The notes under the pieces were generated by a model. It searched no databases and had not been told where the DNA came from. It saw only the letters and a list, made by a program, of their open reading frames with translations. From Chitinophagaceae bacterium LGM1 (GTDB lineage Bacteria; Bacteroidota; Bacteroidia; Chitinophagales; Chitinophagaceae): a stretch of DNA of 64,000 bases. Shown in pieces: positions 56,185 to 64,000 of this stretch. Each line of letters opens with the position of its first letter. The first letter of the stretch is position 1. A program made the translations under genes and the position numbers. The stretch is from the NCBI GenBank assembly GCA_018604165.1, contig CP075895.1:2103001-2167000 (forward strand). Reading direction: 5' to 3'.

Positions 56185-56643
56185 ATGCCAACAATAGAGC
56201 AACTTATTAAAACAAAGCCAATTAAAGACCCGTACTCTCGGGCTATGCTAAACATCATCTACACAGGTAGCTGGTTGGTCAATAATGTAAACCAGACGTT
56301 GAAACCATACGGCATAACAGAACCACAATATAACGTGCTGCGCATACTACGTGGGCAAAACGGAGAAGCGATGAACCTGTTTGAAATACAAAGCAGGATG
56401 CTTCAACGCATGTCTAATGTATCTCGGCTGATAGATAAACTTCTTGATAAAGGGTTGGTTGAGCGAAAAGAATGTAAAGAAAACCGGCGGATGGTAGATA
56501 TACGCATTACTGCTGTGGGTTTATCATTATTAGAAACAGTAGAAGTACCTTTGGCACAGGATATGGAGAAATTTGCATCTAAAATAAAAAAAGAACACGC
56601 TGCACAACTTGCCGAATGGCTGGATGCATTGCACGATGAATAA
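56185..56643 (+). CDS. MarR family transcriptional regulator
   Basis: A 152-residue winged-helix regulator. The MarR fold is seen in the dimerisation helix (YSRAMLNIIYTGSWLVNNVN), the KPYGITEPQYNVLRILRGQN start of the DNA-binding domain, the recognition region FEIQSRMLQRMSNVSRLIDK and the wing GLVERKECKENRRMVDIRIT, followed by a C-terminal helix ending EWLDALHDE. These proteins usually repress nearby genes until a small ligand binds. It lies 25 bases before xerD on the same strand and might only share a transcript with it. Its ligand is unknown. Confidence 0.9.
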   Translation: MPTIEQLIKTKPIKDPYSRAMLNIIYTGSWLVNNVNQTLKPYGITEPQYNVLRILRGQNGEAMNLFEIQSRMLQRMSNVSRLIDKLLDKGLVERKECKENRRMVDIRITAVGLSLLETVEVPLAQDMEKFASKIKKEHAAQLAEWLDALHDE

Positions 56644-56667
56644 ATCTACAATCAAAACAAACATACT

Positions 56668-57570
56668 GTGTGGGAAGCATACCTGAAAGGCTTTAAAGCG
56701 TACCTGCAACTGGAGCGCTCCATGTCTGACAATACGGTTGAAGCCTACCTGCACGATGCACGGATGCTGAGCGATTTTCTGCAATCGGCAGAGGGAAGCA
56801 TATCATTAAAAGATATTACACTCAAGCACCTGCAATCTTTTCTTGCACACATTAATGAGTTGGAACTGAGTGCAGGTACGCAGGCGCGTATTATCAGCGG
56901 TATCAAATCATTTTTCAGCTATTTGCTGCTGGAAGAGGTACTGAAAACAGACCCATCTGAACTATTAGAAGCACCGAAGCTGAAACGTGCACTACCCGAG
57001 TTTCTAAGCATAGAAGAAATAGACCAACTGTTTGCTGCCATAGACCACAGCACACCCGAGGGGCAACGCAACCGCGCCTTACTGGAAACCATGTATAGCT
57101 GCGGGCTGCGCGTAAGCGAGGTCATCAACCTACAACTTAGCAACCTGTACCTTGATGTGGGTTTTCTGCGTGTGATAGGCAAGGGTAATAAAGAACGCTT
57201 AGTACCCATTGGCGAAACGGCAGCCAAACAAGTGAAGCTGTATAAAGACCATGTACGCACTTTCGTTAACATCAAACAAGGACAAGAAGATATATTATTC
57301 CTCAACAGGCGTGGTGCTGCGCTATCCCGTGTCATGGTTTTCCTGATACTTAAAGACCTGACTAAGAAAAGCGGTATTAAGAAAAAAATTCATCCGCATA
57401 CATTACGCCACTCGTTTGCTACGCATTTGGTAGAGGCCGGTGCCGACCTGCGTGCTGTGCAAGAAATGATGGGACACAAAAGCATTACTACTACTGAAAT
57501 ATATACACACCTTGACAGAAGCTACCTACGACAGACATTAGAGAAATTTCACCCACGGTTTGGCAAATAG
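56668..57570 (+). CDS. xerD: site-specific tyrosine recombinase XerD
   Basis: XerD with XerC resolves chromosome dimers at dif. The 300-residue protein starts at a GTG (MWEAYLKGFKAYLQLERSMS), as homologues do, and has the N-terminal SAM-like arm-binding domain with SDNTVEAYLHDARMLSDFL. All catalytic residues are present: Arg in YSCGLRVSEVINL, Lys in GKGNKERLVPIG, His and Arg in HPHTLRHSFATHL, His in MMGHKSITTTEIYTH, with the nucleophilic Tyr in that last motif. There is no neighbouring att site or integron to suggest a mobile element, so it is the housekeeping enzyme rather than a phage integrase. Confidence 0.93.
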   Translation: MWEAYLKGFKAYLQLERSMSDNTVEAYLHDARMLSDFLQSAEGSISLKDITLKHLQSFLAHINELELSAGTQARIISGIKSFFSYLLLEEVLKTDPSELLEAPKLKRALPEFLSIEEIDQLFAAIDHSTPEGQRNRALLETMYSCGLRVSEVINLQLSNLYLDVGFLRVIGKGNKERLVPIGETAAKQVKLYKDHVRTFVNIKQGQEDILFLNRRGAALSRVMVFLILKDLTKKSGIKKKIHPHTLRHSFATHLVEAGADLRAVQEMMGHKSITTTEIYTHLDRSYLRQTLEKFHPRFGK

Positions 57571-57623
57571 TTTAGTATTTTAGCCCCCGTGCGCATTTTA
57601 TCAGCATACCCCAACAGCCAAAA

Positions 57624-58853
57624 ATGACACAACAGTTAGGCAGCTTTTTAATACAGTTGATAATCATCATTATCGCTTCGCGGGCGTTTGCACTTCTATT
57701 CAAAAGAATGGGGCAACCCACGGTGATAGGTGAAATATTCGCGGGCATATTTTTAGGCCCGTCCATACTCGGTGCGTTTTTTCCTGAATACCTACAAGCC
57801 ATTTTTCCACCGGGTTCGTTGGACAGTATGCGCTTGCTAAGCCAAATAGGGCTTATACTCTTTATGTTTGTTGTGGGTATGGAACTGGATTTGGATATAC
57901 TGAAAAACAAAGCCAAATCGGCTGTTGCTATTAGCAACGCCAGCATCATTGTCCCATTCGGGCTGGGTGTAGGGCTTGCTTACTTCCTGCACGATTATTT
58001 TTCTGCCAAAGACACACCTTTCTATGCATTCGCATTGTTTATGGGCATTGCCATGAGCATCACTGCGTTTCCTGTATTGGCACGCATCATACGCGAGCGC
58101 AAAGCAGGTAATACACGTATGGAATCCATTGCCCTTTCGTGCGCGGCTGTAGATGATGTTAGCGGCTGGTGCTTGCTGGCATTCGTTACCGCTATTGTCA
58201 AATCACATTCTTTCTACAATTCATTCTATACATTCGGGGCAACCATTGCATATATATTTGCGATGCTGTTTATTGTGCGCCCTTTGATGAAGAAGCTATC
58301 AAAAGTACAGGGCAACAATTTTATCAAACAATCTACCGTTGCCATCATCTTCATAACGCTATTGCTTAGCTCACTTTGTACAGAATTGATTGGCATACAT
58401 GCTTTGTTTGGGGCATTTATGGCTGGTGTCATCATGCCGCAAAACTGGAATTTCAGACAAATAATTACAGATAAAGTAGAAGATGTAGCATTGATACTGT
58501 TGCTGCCTCTCTTCTTTGTTATAACGGGTTTAAGAACACACATCAATTTACTGAACACACCTACCCTTTGGGCTGTATGCGCATTGATAACATTTATAGC
58601 CATAGCAGGCAAACTGGGCGGTGCTGCTGCAGCAGCAAAGCTAAGCGGCGAATCGAGCTATAACAGCCTGGCTGTTGGTATATTGATGAATACACGGGGA
58701 TTGATGGAACTCATCATCCTGAACATAGGTTACGACCTGAAAATATTGAGCGATGAAATATTTACCATGATGGTAATTATGGCTTTGCTTACTACGTTTA
58801 TGACAAGCCCGGCTCTCAACCTGCTGGATAGAATATACAAGAAAAAATCCTGA
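57624..58853 (+). CDS. CPA2 family cation:proton antiporter
   Basis: A 409-residue inner-membrane protein with about twelve helices, of the Na+(or K+)/H+ antiporter CPA2 type. Family signatures are FKRMGQPTVIGEIFAGIFLG near the N-terminus, LLSQIGLILFMFVVGMELDL, AMSITAFPVLARIIRERKAG, and SCAAVDDVSGWCLLAFVTAI with the ion-site acidic pair DD. Later it has GIHALFGAFMAGVIMPQN and GILMNTRGLMELIILNIGYD. There is no C-terminal RCK domain, unlike KefB-type members. It lies 53 bases after xerD and its stop is part of a terminator hairpin. Confidence 0.92.
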   Translation: MTQQLGSFLIQLIIIIIASRAFALLFKRMGQPTVIGEIFAGIFLGPSILGAFFPEYLQAIFPPGSLDSMRLLSQIGLILFMFVVGMELDLDILKNKAKSAVAISNASIIVPFGLGVGLAYFLHDYFSAKDTPFYAFALFMGIAMSITAFPVLARIIRERKAGNTRMESIALSCAAVDDVSGWCLLAFVTAIVKSHSFYNSFYTFGATIAYIFAMLFIVRPLMKKLSKVQGNNFIKQSTVAIIFITLLLSSLCTELIGIHALFGAFMAGVIMPQNWNFRQIITDKVEDVALILLLPLFFVITGLRTHINLLNTPTLWAVCALITFIAIAGKLGGAAAAAKLSGESSYNSLAVGILMNTRGLMELIILNIGYDLKILSDEIFTMMVIMALLTTFMTSPALNLLDRIYKKKS

Positions 58854-58873
58854 CCGTATAGTCAGGATTTTTT
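58842..58873. terminator. bidirectional terminator built into both convergent stop codons
   Basis: A 13-bp stem AAAAAATCCTGAC / GTCAGGATTTTTT around CGTATA. The TGA of the antiporter gene (58851-58853) lies in the left arm and the TGA of the GT2 gene (58862-58864, minus strand) in the right arm. Confidence 0.9.
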
Positions 58874-59599
58874 TTGATAATCTCCTCTTGAAAAGAATTT
58901 CTCTATCAGACAGTATAGGAAAACAAAGAAGTACCTGCTACCCATTTCTTTTATCTTCAGGTTGGATGTACCATATTTTCTGTTCGTCCAGCTATTGGCT
59001 ATAACGATGAATGAATACCCCCTGATAATGGCTTTTAATGAAAGTTCTAATGTAAGGTTGAAGTGCGGTGAAAGAATCGGTGCCAACCCTTTGATGGTGT
59101 CTTTCTTGTATAATTTAAAGGCATTGGTAAAATCGTTGTACGGTATTCTGAATACCATACGCACACCGTTATTCACTAATCTATTTAGTATAAGTTTGTG
59201 CCGTGGATAGTCAATTATCTTGCCGCCTTTCATAAACCTGCTACCAAATACGCAATCGCAACCTGTTTCAATCATTTTTTTGTAGAAGGCAATCAAATCA
59301 TCGGGCGAGTCTGACATATCAGACATCATAATCGCCACACAATCTCCCTGAAACCTTTCCAAGCCATAACGCACAGCATAGCCAAAACCATTTGGCCCTG
59401 CATTGGTATAATACACAAGTGTTGGTATAGACTTTGCTAACTCTTCCAATACTTTCAAAGTACTGTCTTTGGAATTGTCATTTACAACTACCAGTTCGTG
59501 CTGTATATTTTCCTGCTGTAGTTTTTCATATATCACAGGTAAAGACTCAGGCAGCGATTGCTCCTCGTTATATGCAGGTATGACAACTGATAGCTTCAT
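58862..59599 (-). CDS. family 2 glycosyltransferase (polyprenyl-phosphate type)
   Basis: A 245-residue GT-A glycosyltransferase. The start MKLSVVIPAYNEEQSLPESL, the VVVNDNSKDSTLKVLEELA region, NGFGYAVRYGLERFQGDCVA and the metal-binding MMSDMSDSPDD resemble dolichyl/undecaprenyl-phosphate sugar synthases. Those make a lipid-linked sugar that membrane enzymes then use. The C-terminus (SNLKIKEMGSRYFFVFLYCL) may touch the membrane, but there is no full membrane helix pair. It is 3 bases downstream of the epimerase gene, and the large membrane protein at 60675-62534 is a plausible acceptor enzyme. Confidence 0.88.
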   Translation of the reverse strand: MKLSVVIPAYNEEQSLPESLPVIYEKLQQENIQHELVVVNDNSKDSTLKVLEELAKSIPTLVYYTNAGPNGFGYAVRYGLERFQGDCVAIMMSDMSDSPDDLIAFYKKMIETGCDCVFGSRFMKGGKIIDYPRHKLILNRLVNNGVRMVFRIPYNDFTNAFKLYKKDTIKGLAPILSPHFNLTLELSLKAIIRGYSFIVIANSWTNRKYGTSNLKIKEMGSRYFFVFLYCLIEKFFSRGDYQKKS

Positions 59600-59602
59600 A
59601 CA

Positions 59603-60673
59603 CTATGCGTGAACACGCGTTAAAAATGCTTCGTGTATTTGTGTCAAAATGTCTTCTATATTATAATGTAGTTTCCAGTCGGGGTAGTGCGCCTCAAACT
59701 TCGATGTATCACTCACCCACCATATATGGTCGCCTATACGGTTGGTTTCAGAATACTGATAATTCATAGGCTTGCCTGTTATCTTCTCGCACATCTGTAT
59801 AGCCTCAGCCATAGAGCAGTTTGAGAATCGGCCACCACCTGCGTTGTACACTTCACCCTGGCGTGGTGCCTGATGGAAATGCCAGAACATATTTACCAAA
59901 TCCCAAGAGTGGATATTATCGCGTACCTGCTTGCCTTTATAACCAAATACTGTGTATTTATCGCCCGTAATAGCGCACTTCATCAGATATGAAAGGAAGC
60001 CATGCAATTGTGTACCGCTATGCTTGGGGCCGGTAAGGCATCCACCACGGAAGATACCTACGTTCATACCAAAGTACTTGCCATACTCCTGCGCTACCAC
60101 ATCAGCTGCAACTTTTGATGCTCCGAATAATGAGTGTTTGGTATTATCAATACTCATATTCTCGTCTATCCCTTTTGCAAAGTATGGATGTGTTTCTGAA
60201 ATTTCCCAACGATGCTCCAACTCTACCAGCGGCAGATAATTTGGCGTATCACCATATACCTTGTTGGTAGATGTAAATATGAAAGTTGCTTCAGGGCAAT
60301 GCTTACGGGTTACCTCCAGCATATTGATAGTACCGTTTGCATTCACCGTAAAGTCAGTAATCGGCTCGCGTGCTGCCCAGTCGTGGCTGGGTTGTGCTGC
60401 GGTATGGACTATCAACTTTATGTCTTTACCGTATTGCTCAAATATTTTATCAAGCGCATCTATATCGCGTATATCGGCAGCATGGTGTTCAAAATTGCTG
60501 ATGGCATTTACCAATCGTTGCGTATTCCATTCAGTAGATGCATCTGCACCAAAAAAGCGCATACGCATATTATTATCTATACCTACTACTTTATCAAACT
60601 TCTCAGCAAAAAACTCAACCGATTCGCTACCTATCAATCCTGACGAACCTGTTACTACACAAATATTAGCCAT
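59603..60673 (-). CDS. CDP-paratose 2-epimerase-like NAD-dependent sugar epimerase with Phe at the catalytic Tyr position
   Basis: A 356-residue extended short-chain dehydrogenase. It has the NAD-binding loop [18 protein letters not shown], then [52 protein letters not shown], and GNAGGGRF-type late motifs ([17 protein letters not shown]). Overall it resembles CDP-paratose 2-epimerases such as Tyv. At the Y-x-x-x-K site it reads [12 protein letters not shown], with Phe for Tyr. This subfamily seems to have lost the usual proton donor or uses another residue. The start is 1 base past the stop of the membrane protein gene, so it is one operon with its neighbours. The substrate is uncertain. Confidence 0.85.
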   Translation of the reverse strand: MANICVVTGSSGLIGSESVEFFAEKFDKVVGIDNNMRMRFFGADASTEWNTQRLVNAISNFEHHAADIRDIDALDKIFEQYGKDIKLIVHTAAQPSHDWAAREPITDFTVNANGTINMLEVTRKHCPEATFIFTSTNKVYGDTPNYLPLVELEHRWEISETHPYFAKGIDENMSIDNTKHSLFGASKVAADVVAQEYGKYFGMNVGIFRGGCLTGPKHSGTQLHGFLSYLMKCAITGDKYTVFGYKGKQVRDNIHSWDLVNMFWHFHQAPRQGEVYNAGGGRFSNCSMAEAIQMCEKITGKPMNYQYSETNRIGDHIWWVSDTSKFEAHYPDWKLHYNIEDILTQIHEAFLTRVHA

Positions 60674-60674
60674 A

Positions 60675-62534
60675 CTACTTTATATTAATATATTTTACCT
60701 TTATCTTCTTATTGTAATAATCACTATCTGCCACTATCATTACAGATTTGAATACATCCAACGAGTCTTTATGCCGCATATAAGTTTCAAATCCTCTTGT
60801 ATCGTTCACCCATCTATCCAACATAATACCCGACTTCAATATCTGCACGGATGCTTTATATTGCCTAACCTGTCCGTTTCTGTCAGTCATTTTTATTATC
60901 AGCTTTGGCGGCCTTTCAAAAAAGGCTTTCAATTTGCCTGCTAAATTATACGCTAATTCAATGCGCATACTCATCACCCAGTTTACGGGTATTTCCCTGT
61001 TTATTTCTGATTCTACTTCTGTTGCAGGCACTTCTTCAATAGGGTAGATCTGCGGTTTTTTCTTCAACAAAATCCTATATCTGCTATTAGAAATAAACGA
61101 GGTTGCAAAGGTATAATTTTTACAAATAAAATAGTTTATTAAAAAATCATCATTAAATGGGTAACGCCCGTCAATAGCATCATAATCATATATGATGTAT
61201 TCAGGTGCATTTTTCAGGTAATATTGATAGTTTATCTGCTGCAGTTTGGGCGTAAATACGGTAAATGATTGGAATACCGGACGAGGTCTGTAGTTTAGTT
61301 TATTTTCTATAAGATATTCACTATCCCAAGGAAAAATATCTACCGTTTTATCCCCTATTTCATTCAATACTTCTTTGGGTATATACCGAAGATGTGCTGA
61401 TTTGATGTGATGTGTTGTATTGTAGTTTTCTATTTGCTTAAAATAGTTCTCACTATTCAAAAAGCGTTCATTAAATGAAGTATCAATTCTTTTGTATGGC
61501 AACTCCATCGCAAAGAACATAACAAACACCATTATCACCAATGCAAAGCGCTGAAGAAATACCTGATACCTCTCCTCAAAACCACCAAAAAAACCTGCTA
61601 AAAATACCAGTGGAGCATACGTGAAGAATTCACTGTAATGTTGAATGTCATTTCTGAATACAGCTTGCTTCCTCATTAAAAAAAAGTAAGCCGCAGCAAA
61701 ACAGGCAAATAATATCAAGGGGTATTTTTTTTGCTCAAACGCAAGTACTATGTATATAAAGTACAACAATATAGCAGCGAAAAACATGGTTGTAATATTT
61801 ACCTCGTACCGGATGAAATTATCTTCATCTATAAACATTACATCGCTATAGCCTTTTATTATTTCACTGGCACCTGTTATGTATTCTACAATACTTACAT
61901 TCAGCAATAAAGCAGCTATCAACAATAATGCTGTGAGGGACACAAAAATAACAATAGCTTTTTTGATGCTTATTATTCTGAATACTAACAGATTGCCCAT
62001 GTGAGCTAATAAAAAAACCATACTAACCAATCCTGTATTCATCTTCACAAAGAAACACAGCAACAGATTGATGATTATCATAGAAAAATGATATGCATTG
62101 GGCTGCTGGTAACTTCTGAACATCCAGAAATATATAAATACCGTGAGCACCCAAGCCAAATCACTACCATGATTAGTGCTCATAAGTAACACCATGCCCA
62201 CAACCATCAATAATGCAATAAACTTATCGACCGATTGCAGCAAATGTGTTTTGAAAATGCAATAGAAATTATAAATCAGAAATACATCAAATAAAATAAA
62301 GACCCATTTACTGATACCTAACCCCATACGGGTAGACAGAAATCCTAATGGGCCGTAATTATAGATTATATCTTTCCCCCAGTTCCAGTGATGCTGCAAG
62401 GCATAGTTCAGGGTCATTTGCCATGATACATCTAAACCTAACCAAGATGGCCCACTATCTGTTAATGCAGGGTATACAACAAAAGGATATGTAAAGCAAA
62501 ATAATGACAGAATGGCTGCCACTATTTTCAGCAT
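60675..62534 (-). CDS. large multi-pass membrane protein, possible GT-C glycosyltransferase
   Basis: A 619-residue membrane protein from the ATG at 62532-62534 (a GTG nine codons upstream is also possible). About ten to twelve helices fill residues 1-340; the last ~230 residues are soluble, with [20 protein letters not shown] before a possible beta domain ([20 protein letters not shown] ... [19 protein letters not shown]). After the first helix comes an acidic loop, [20 protein letters not shown], and the short motif [13 protein letters not shown], compatible with a GT-C enzyme that uses a lipid-linked sugar, but I see no decisive signature. Its place between two nucleotide-sugar epimerases and a polyprenyl-phosphate GT2 supports a role in glycan transfer or modification. 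Confidence 0.75.
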   Translation of the reverse strand: MLKIVAAILSLFCFTYPFVVYPALTDSGPSWLGLDVSWQMTLNYALQHHWNWGKDIIYNYGPLGFLSTRMGLGISKWVFILFDVFLIYNFYCIFKTHLLQSVDKFIALLMVVGMVLLMSTNHGSDLAWVLTVFIYFWMFRSYQQPNAYHFSMIIINLLLCFFVKMNTGLVSMVFLLAHMGNLLVFRIISIKKAIVIFVSLTALLLIAALLLNVSIVEYITGASEIIKGYSDVMFIDEDNFIRYEVNITTMFFAAILLYFIYIVLAFEQKKYPLILFACFAAAYFFLMRKQAVFRNDIQHYSEFFTYAPLVFLAGFFGGFEERYQVFLQRFALVIMVFVMFFAMELPYKRIDTSFNERFLNSENYFKQIENYNTTHHIKSAHLRYIPKEVLNEIGDKTVDIFPWDSEYLIENKLNYRPRPVFQSFTVFTPKLQQINYQYYLKNAPEYIIYDYDAIDGRYPFNDDFLINYFICKNYTFATSFISNSRYRILLKKKPQIYPIEEVPATEVESEINREIPVNWVMSMRIELAYNLAGKLKAFFERPPKLIIKMTDRNGQVRQYKASVQILKSGIMLDRWVNDTRGFETYMRHKDSLDVFKSVMIVADSDYYNKKIKVKYINIK

Positions 62535-62624
62535 TGTTTGTTGGGAAGGTTTACTAAACACGTGGCTAAATTAATGTTATATTTCGTATTGTGCTTATGT
62601 AATAGACGAAACTAAGAACACTTG

Positions 62625-63686
62625 TTACATCAACAATGGTTTTAAAGCCTGTTCATTAGCTTTAATCCAAGTATATATATCTGCAAAAATATCTTTAGCT
62701 GTTTTTTCAGGCTTCCAGCCTATCTCCTGTTCTATCTTGCTATTATCAGATATATAAATCCTCAAATCGGCAGGGCGGTTTTCTTTCACACTTGCCATTT
62801 CTATAGTGTTGCCCGTTATCTCACTACATATCTGTGTCATTTCTTGTAGCGATGCAGAACCTGCTACACCACCACCAGCATTATATACCTTACCGATGAA
62901 CTTATCTACCTGGTGTATCTGTATATCTACCAGTCTTATCAGGTCGTCTATATGCAGCATATCGCGCACCTGCTTGCCTGTACCGCCATAGCCAATATAG
63001 CCTAGTCCCTTCTGCCAATAATGTCGCGCCATCCATAGGGTTACTACGCCCTGGTCTGTCTTGCCCATTTGGCGAGGCCCGGCTATTACACCAAAGCGTG
63101 TTACGGCAGCTTGTAATCCATAAAACTCGCTATACTCTTTTATCAGGTATTCGGCTGCCAATTTGGTTGTACCGTAAAAAGAACGGGCAGCATCCAGCGA
63201 CAAGGCTTCTGATATACCTTTTGAGCTGATGCCAGCAATGGCTTGCTTATCGGTAAACGAAAAACGAGTAGCTTCTTCTATATAGTCTGCATTCTCTATC
63301 AGGCTGATGGGATATACACGGCTGGTAGAAAGAAATATCAGCTTCGCCTTATGTTTGATGCAAGCATTGAAGCAGTTGATAGAACCTACTAAATTGTTAT
63401 TAATTACATAGTTTGGCGAACCATCCAGTCCACTCATAACAGAAGGCTCTGCAGATGCTTCAATCATACAATCAAACGCACCTAATTGTTCCAAGTCTTC
63501 AGGGTTACGTATATCGCCATGTACAAATTCAATACCTAACTGCTTAAAATCCAGCAAGTTCAATTCTGAACCTCTACGCTTCAGGTTATCGAATATTACA
63601 AATGAGTAGGCAGGATATTTTTCCTTCAGCCTTATAGCGAGATTAGACCCTACAAAGCCTGCACCACCTGTTATCAATATTTTCAT
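62625..63686 (-). CDS. NAD-dependent nucleotide-sugar epimerase/dehydratase
   Basis: A 353-residue extended short-chain dehydrogenase: KILITGGAGFVGSNLAIRLK (NAD loop), FVIFDNLKRRGSELN, FVHGDIRNPEDLEQL, IEASAEPSVMSGLDGSPNYV, IFLSTSRVYPI and the catalytic SFYGTTKLAAEYL with an intact Y-x-x-x-K. It resembles CDP-paratose/GDP-mannose type epimerases, and at the level of motif order it is a paralogue of the 59603-60673 protein. The ATG at 63684-63686 is preceded by TAGCTTTG at 63712-63719. It is the first gene of the minus-strand sugar cluster. The substrate is not determined. Confidence 0.88.
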   Translation of the reverse strand: MKILITGGAGFVGSNLAIRLKEKYPAYSFVIFDNLKRRGSELNLLDFKQLGIEFVHGDIRNPEDLEQLGAFDCMIEASAEPSVMSGLDGSPNYVINNNLVGSINCFNACIKHKAKLIFLSTSRVYPISLIENADYIEEATRFSFTDKQAIAGISSKGISEALSLDAARSFYGTTKLAAEYLIKEYSEFYGLQAAVTRFGVIAGPRQMGKTDQGVVTLWMARHYWQKGLGYIGYGGTGKQVRDMLHIDDLIRLVDIQIHQVDKFIGKVYNAGGGVAGSASLQEMTQICSEITGNTIEMASVKENRPADLRIYISDNSKIEQEIGWKPEKTAKDIFADIYTWIKANEQALKPLLM

Positions 63687-63711
63687 GCGCTAATTTGTAT
63701 TAAATAAAGCG

Positions 63712-63719
63712 CAAAGCTA
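63712..63719 (-). promoter_or_regulatory. TAnnTTTG element upstream of the sugar cluster
   Basis: TAGCTTTG on the minus strand, 25 bases before the ATG of the first epimerase gene. No clear -33 box. Confidence 0.4.
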
Positions 63720-63754
63720 CTCGTTTTAGAGTAATCTGCTAACACCAACTAGCA

Positions 63755-64000
63755 TTACCATTCAGCCCCTTTATCGCCACTACTGATGCCAACAGCAGCA
63801 GTGGGGTCTATGCCTATGCGTATGCCATACGATTGCTGGTTGAGGTTGTTCCAAGAATACACAAAATCTACCCGCAAAAAACGCAATGCTTTGTAGCCCA
63901 GATTGTCTATACCGCCAAATGCTTCTATGTAGTAGTTATTCGCGTTTACAAAAAATGTATTCGTACCTGTTACCAGATACCACCTCGCCTGCCTCAGCAA
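63755..64000 (-). CDS. C-terminus of a DUF5686/carboxypeptidase-regulatory-like outer membrane protein (5' part outside window)
   Basis: Only the last 81 residues are inside the window and the frame is open to the right edge, so the true start is beyond it. The segment NYYIEAFGGIDNLGYKALRF with FLRVDFVYSWNNLNQQSYGI and IRIGID looks like the closing beta-strands of large outer-membrane proteins of the DUF5686 type, in which an aromatic-rich strand pair ends the barrel. The identification rests on this pattern only. Confidence 0.6.
   Translation of the reverse strand: MLRQARWYLVTGTNTFFVNANNYYIEAFGGIDNLGYKALRFLRVDFVYSWNNLNQQSYGIRIGIDPTAAVGISSGDKGAEW

Noticed and set aside
56668-57570. Tyrosine recombinase as a phage or integrative-element integrase
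   Set aside because: Sequence motifs and start fit housekeeping XerD, it sits among core genes, and no att-like direct repeats or phage genes were found nearby.

Overview
The window comes from a Bacteroidetes chromosome, most like the Chitinophagaceae or nearby gliding lineages. The evidence is the presence of type IX secretion (T9SS) C-terminal sorting domains of both type A and type B, SprB repeats, a 71-nt tRNA-Gln without encoded CCA, TAnnTTTG-type promoters, an anti-sigma factor with VPxGYF repeats, and a DUF5686-like C-terminus at the right edge. Gene density is high, genes run on both strands, and no prophage, transposase, CRISPR array or rRNA was seen.

Layout. (1) 1-7.4 kb is mostly housekeeping: rsmG (cut at the left edge), a membrane glycosyltransferase carrying a heptamer repeat, tgt, an LptF/LptG permease, a small helical protein, dusB, a small secreted beta-protein, an SRPBCC protein and a GNAT acetyltransferase. 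(2) 7.4-17.2 kb holds three consecutive minus-strand genes for ~1000-residue secreted proteins with type B sorting domains. The first two share a practically identical 250-residue C-terminus. (3) 17.3-27 kb holds a GT9 glycosyltransferase, a LysM protein, an RsmB/NOP-type RNA methyltransferase, purB, an AT-rich orphan gene, a secreted protein, a TPR protein and a Tat-exported aminotransferase-fold enzyme. (4) 27.2-45 kb is filled by two giant plus-strand secreted proteins (3036 and 2833 residues). Their heads differ (SprB array plus two LamG in one; RCC1 propellers, LamG, MopE-like motif and a third propeller in the other), but their Ig-like stalk, type A sorting domain and terminator come from one repeated module that is over 99% identical in places. 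(5) 45.2-48.6 kb carries a small secreted protein, then a lipoprotein / 7TM protein / histidine kinase / response regulator operon, then tRNA-Gln. (6) 48.8-58.9 kb carries mrdA-rodA, an MBL hydrolase, an ECF sigma / anti-sigma / Spy-like module, fmt, aroQ, a MarR regulator, xerD and a CPA2 antiporter. (7) 58.9-63.7 kb is a minus-strand sugar cluster (GT2, epimerase, large membrane protein, epimerase), followed by the 3' end of an outer-membrane-type protein.

How it fits together. The biological theme is the cell surface: at least five T9SS cargo proteins, envelope glycosylation enzymes, elongasome peptidoglycan synthesis and an envelope-stress-like sigma module. The most interesting signal is the mosaic relationship between the two giant adhesin-like genes and, independently, between two of the type B genes. 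In both cases the 3' end (stalk, export tag, terminator) has been homogenised while the 5' heads have diverged, which looks like gene conversion keeping an export cassette constant. Another recurrent signal is a TAnnTTTG element 5-10 bases before several start codons, which helps choose starts and suggests very short leaders. All functional calls are from reading the sequence; no database search was run.
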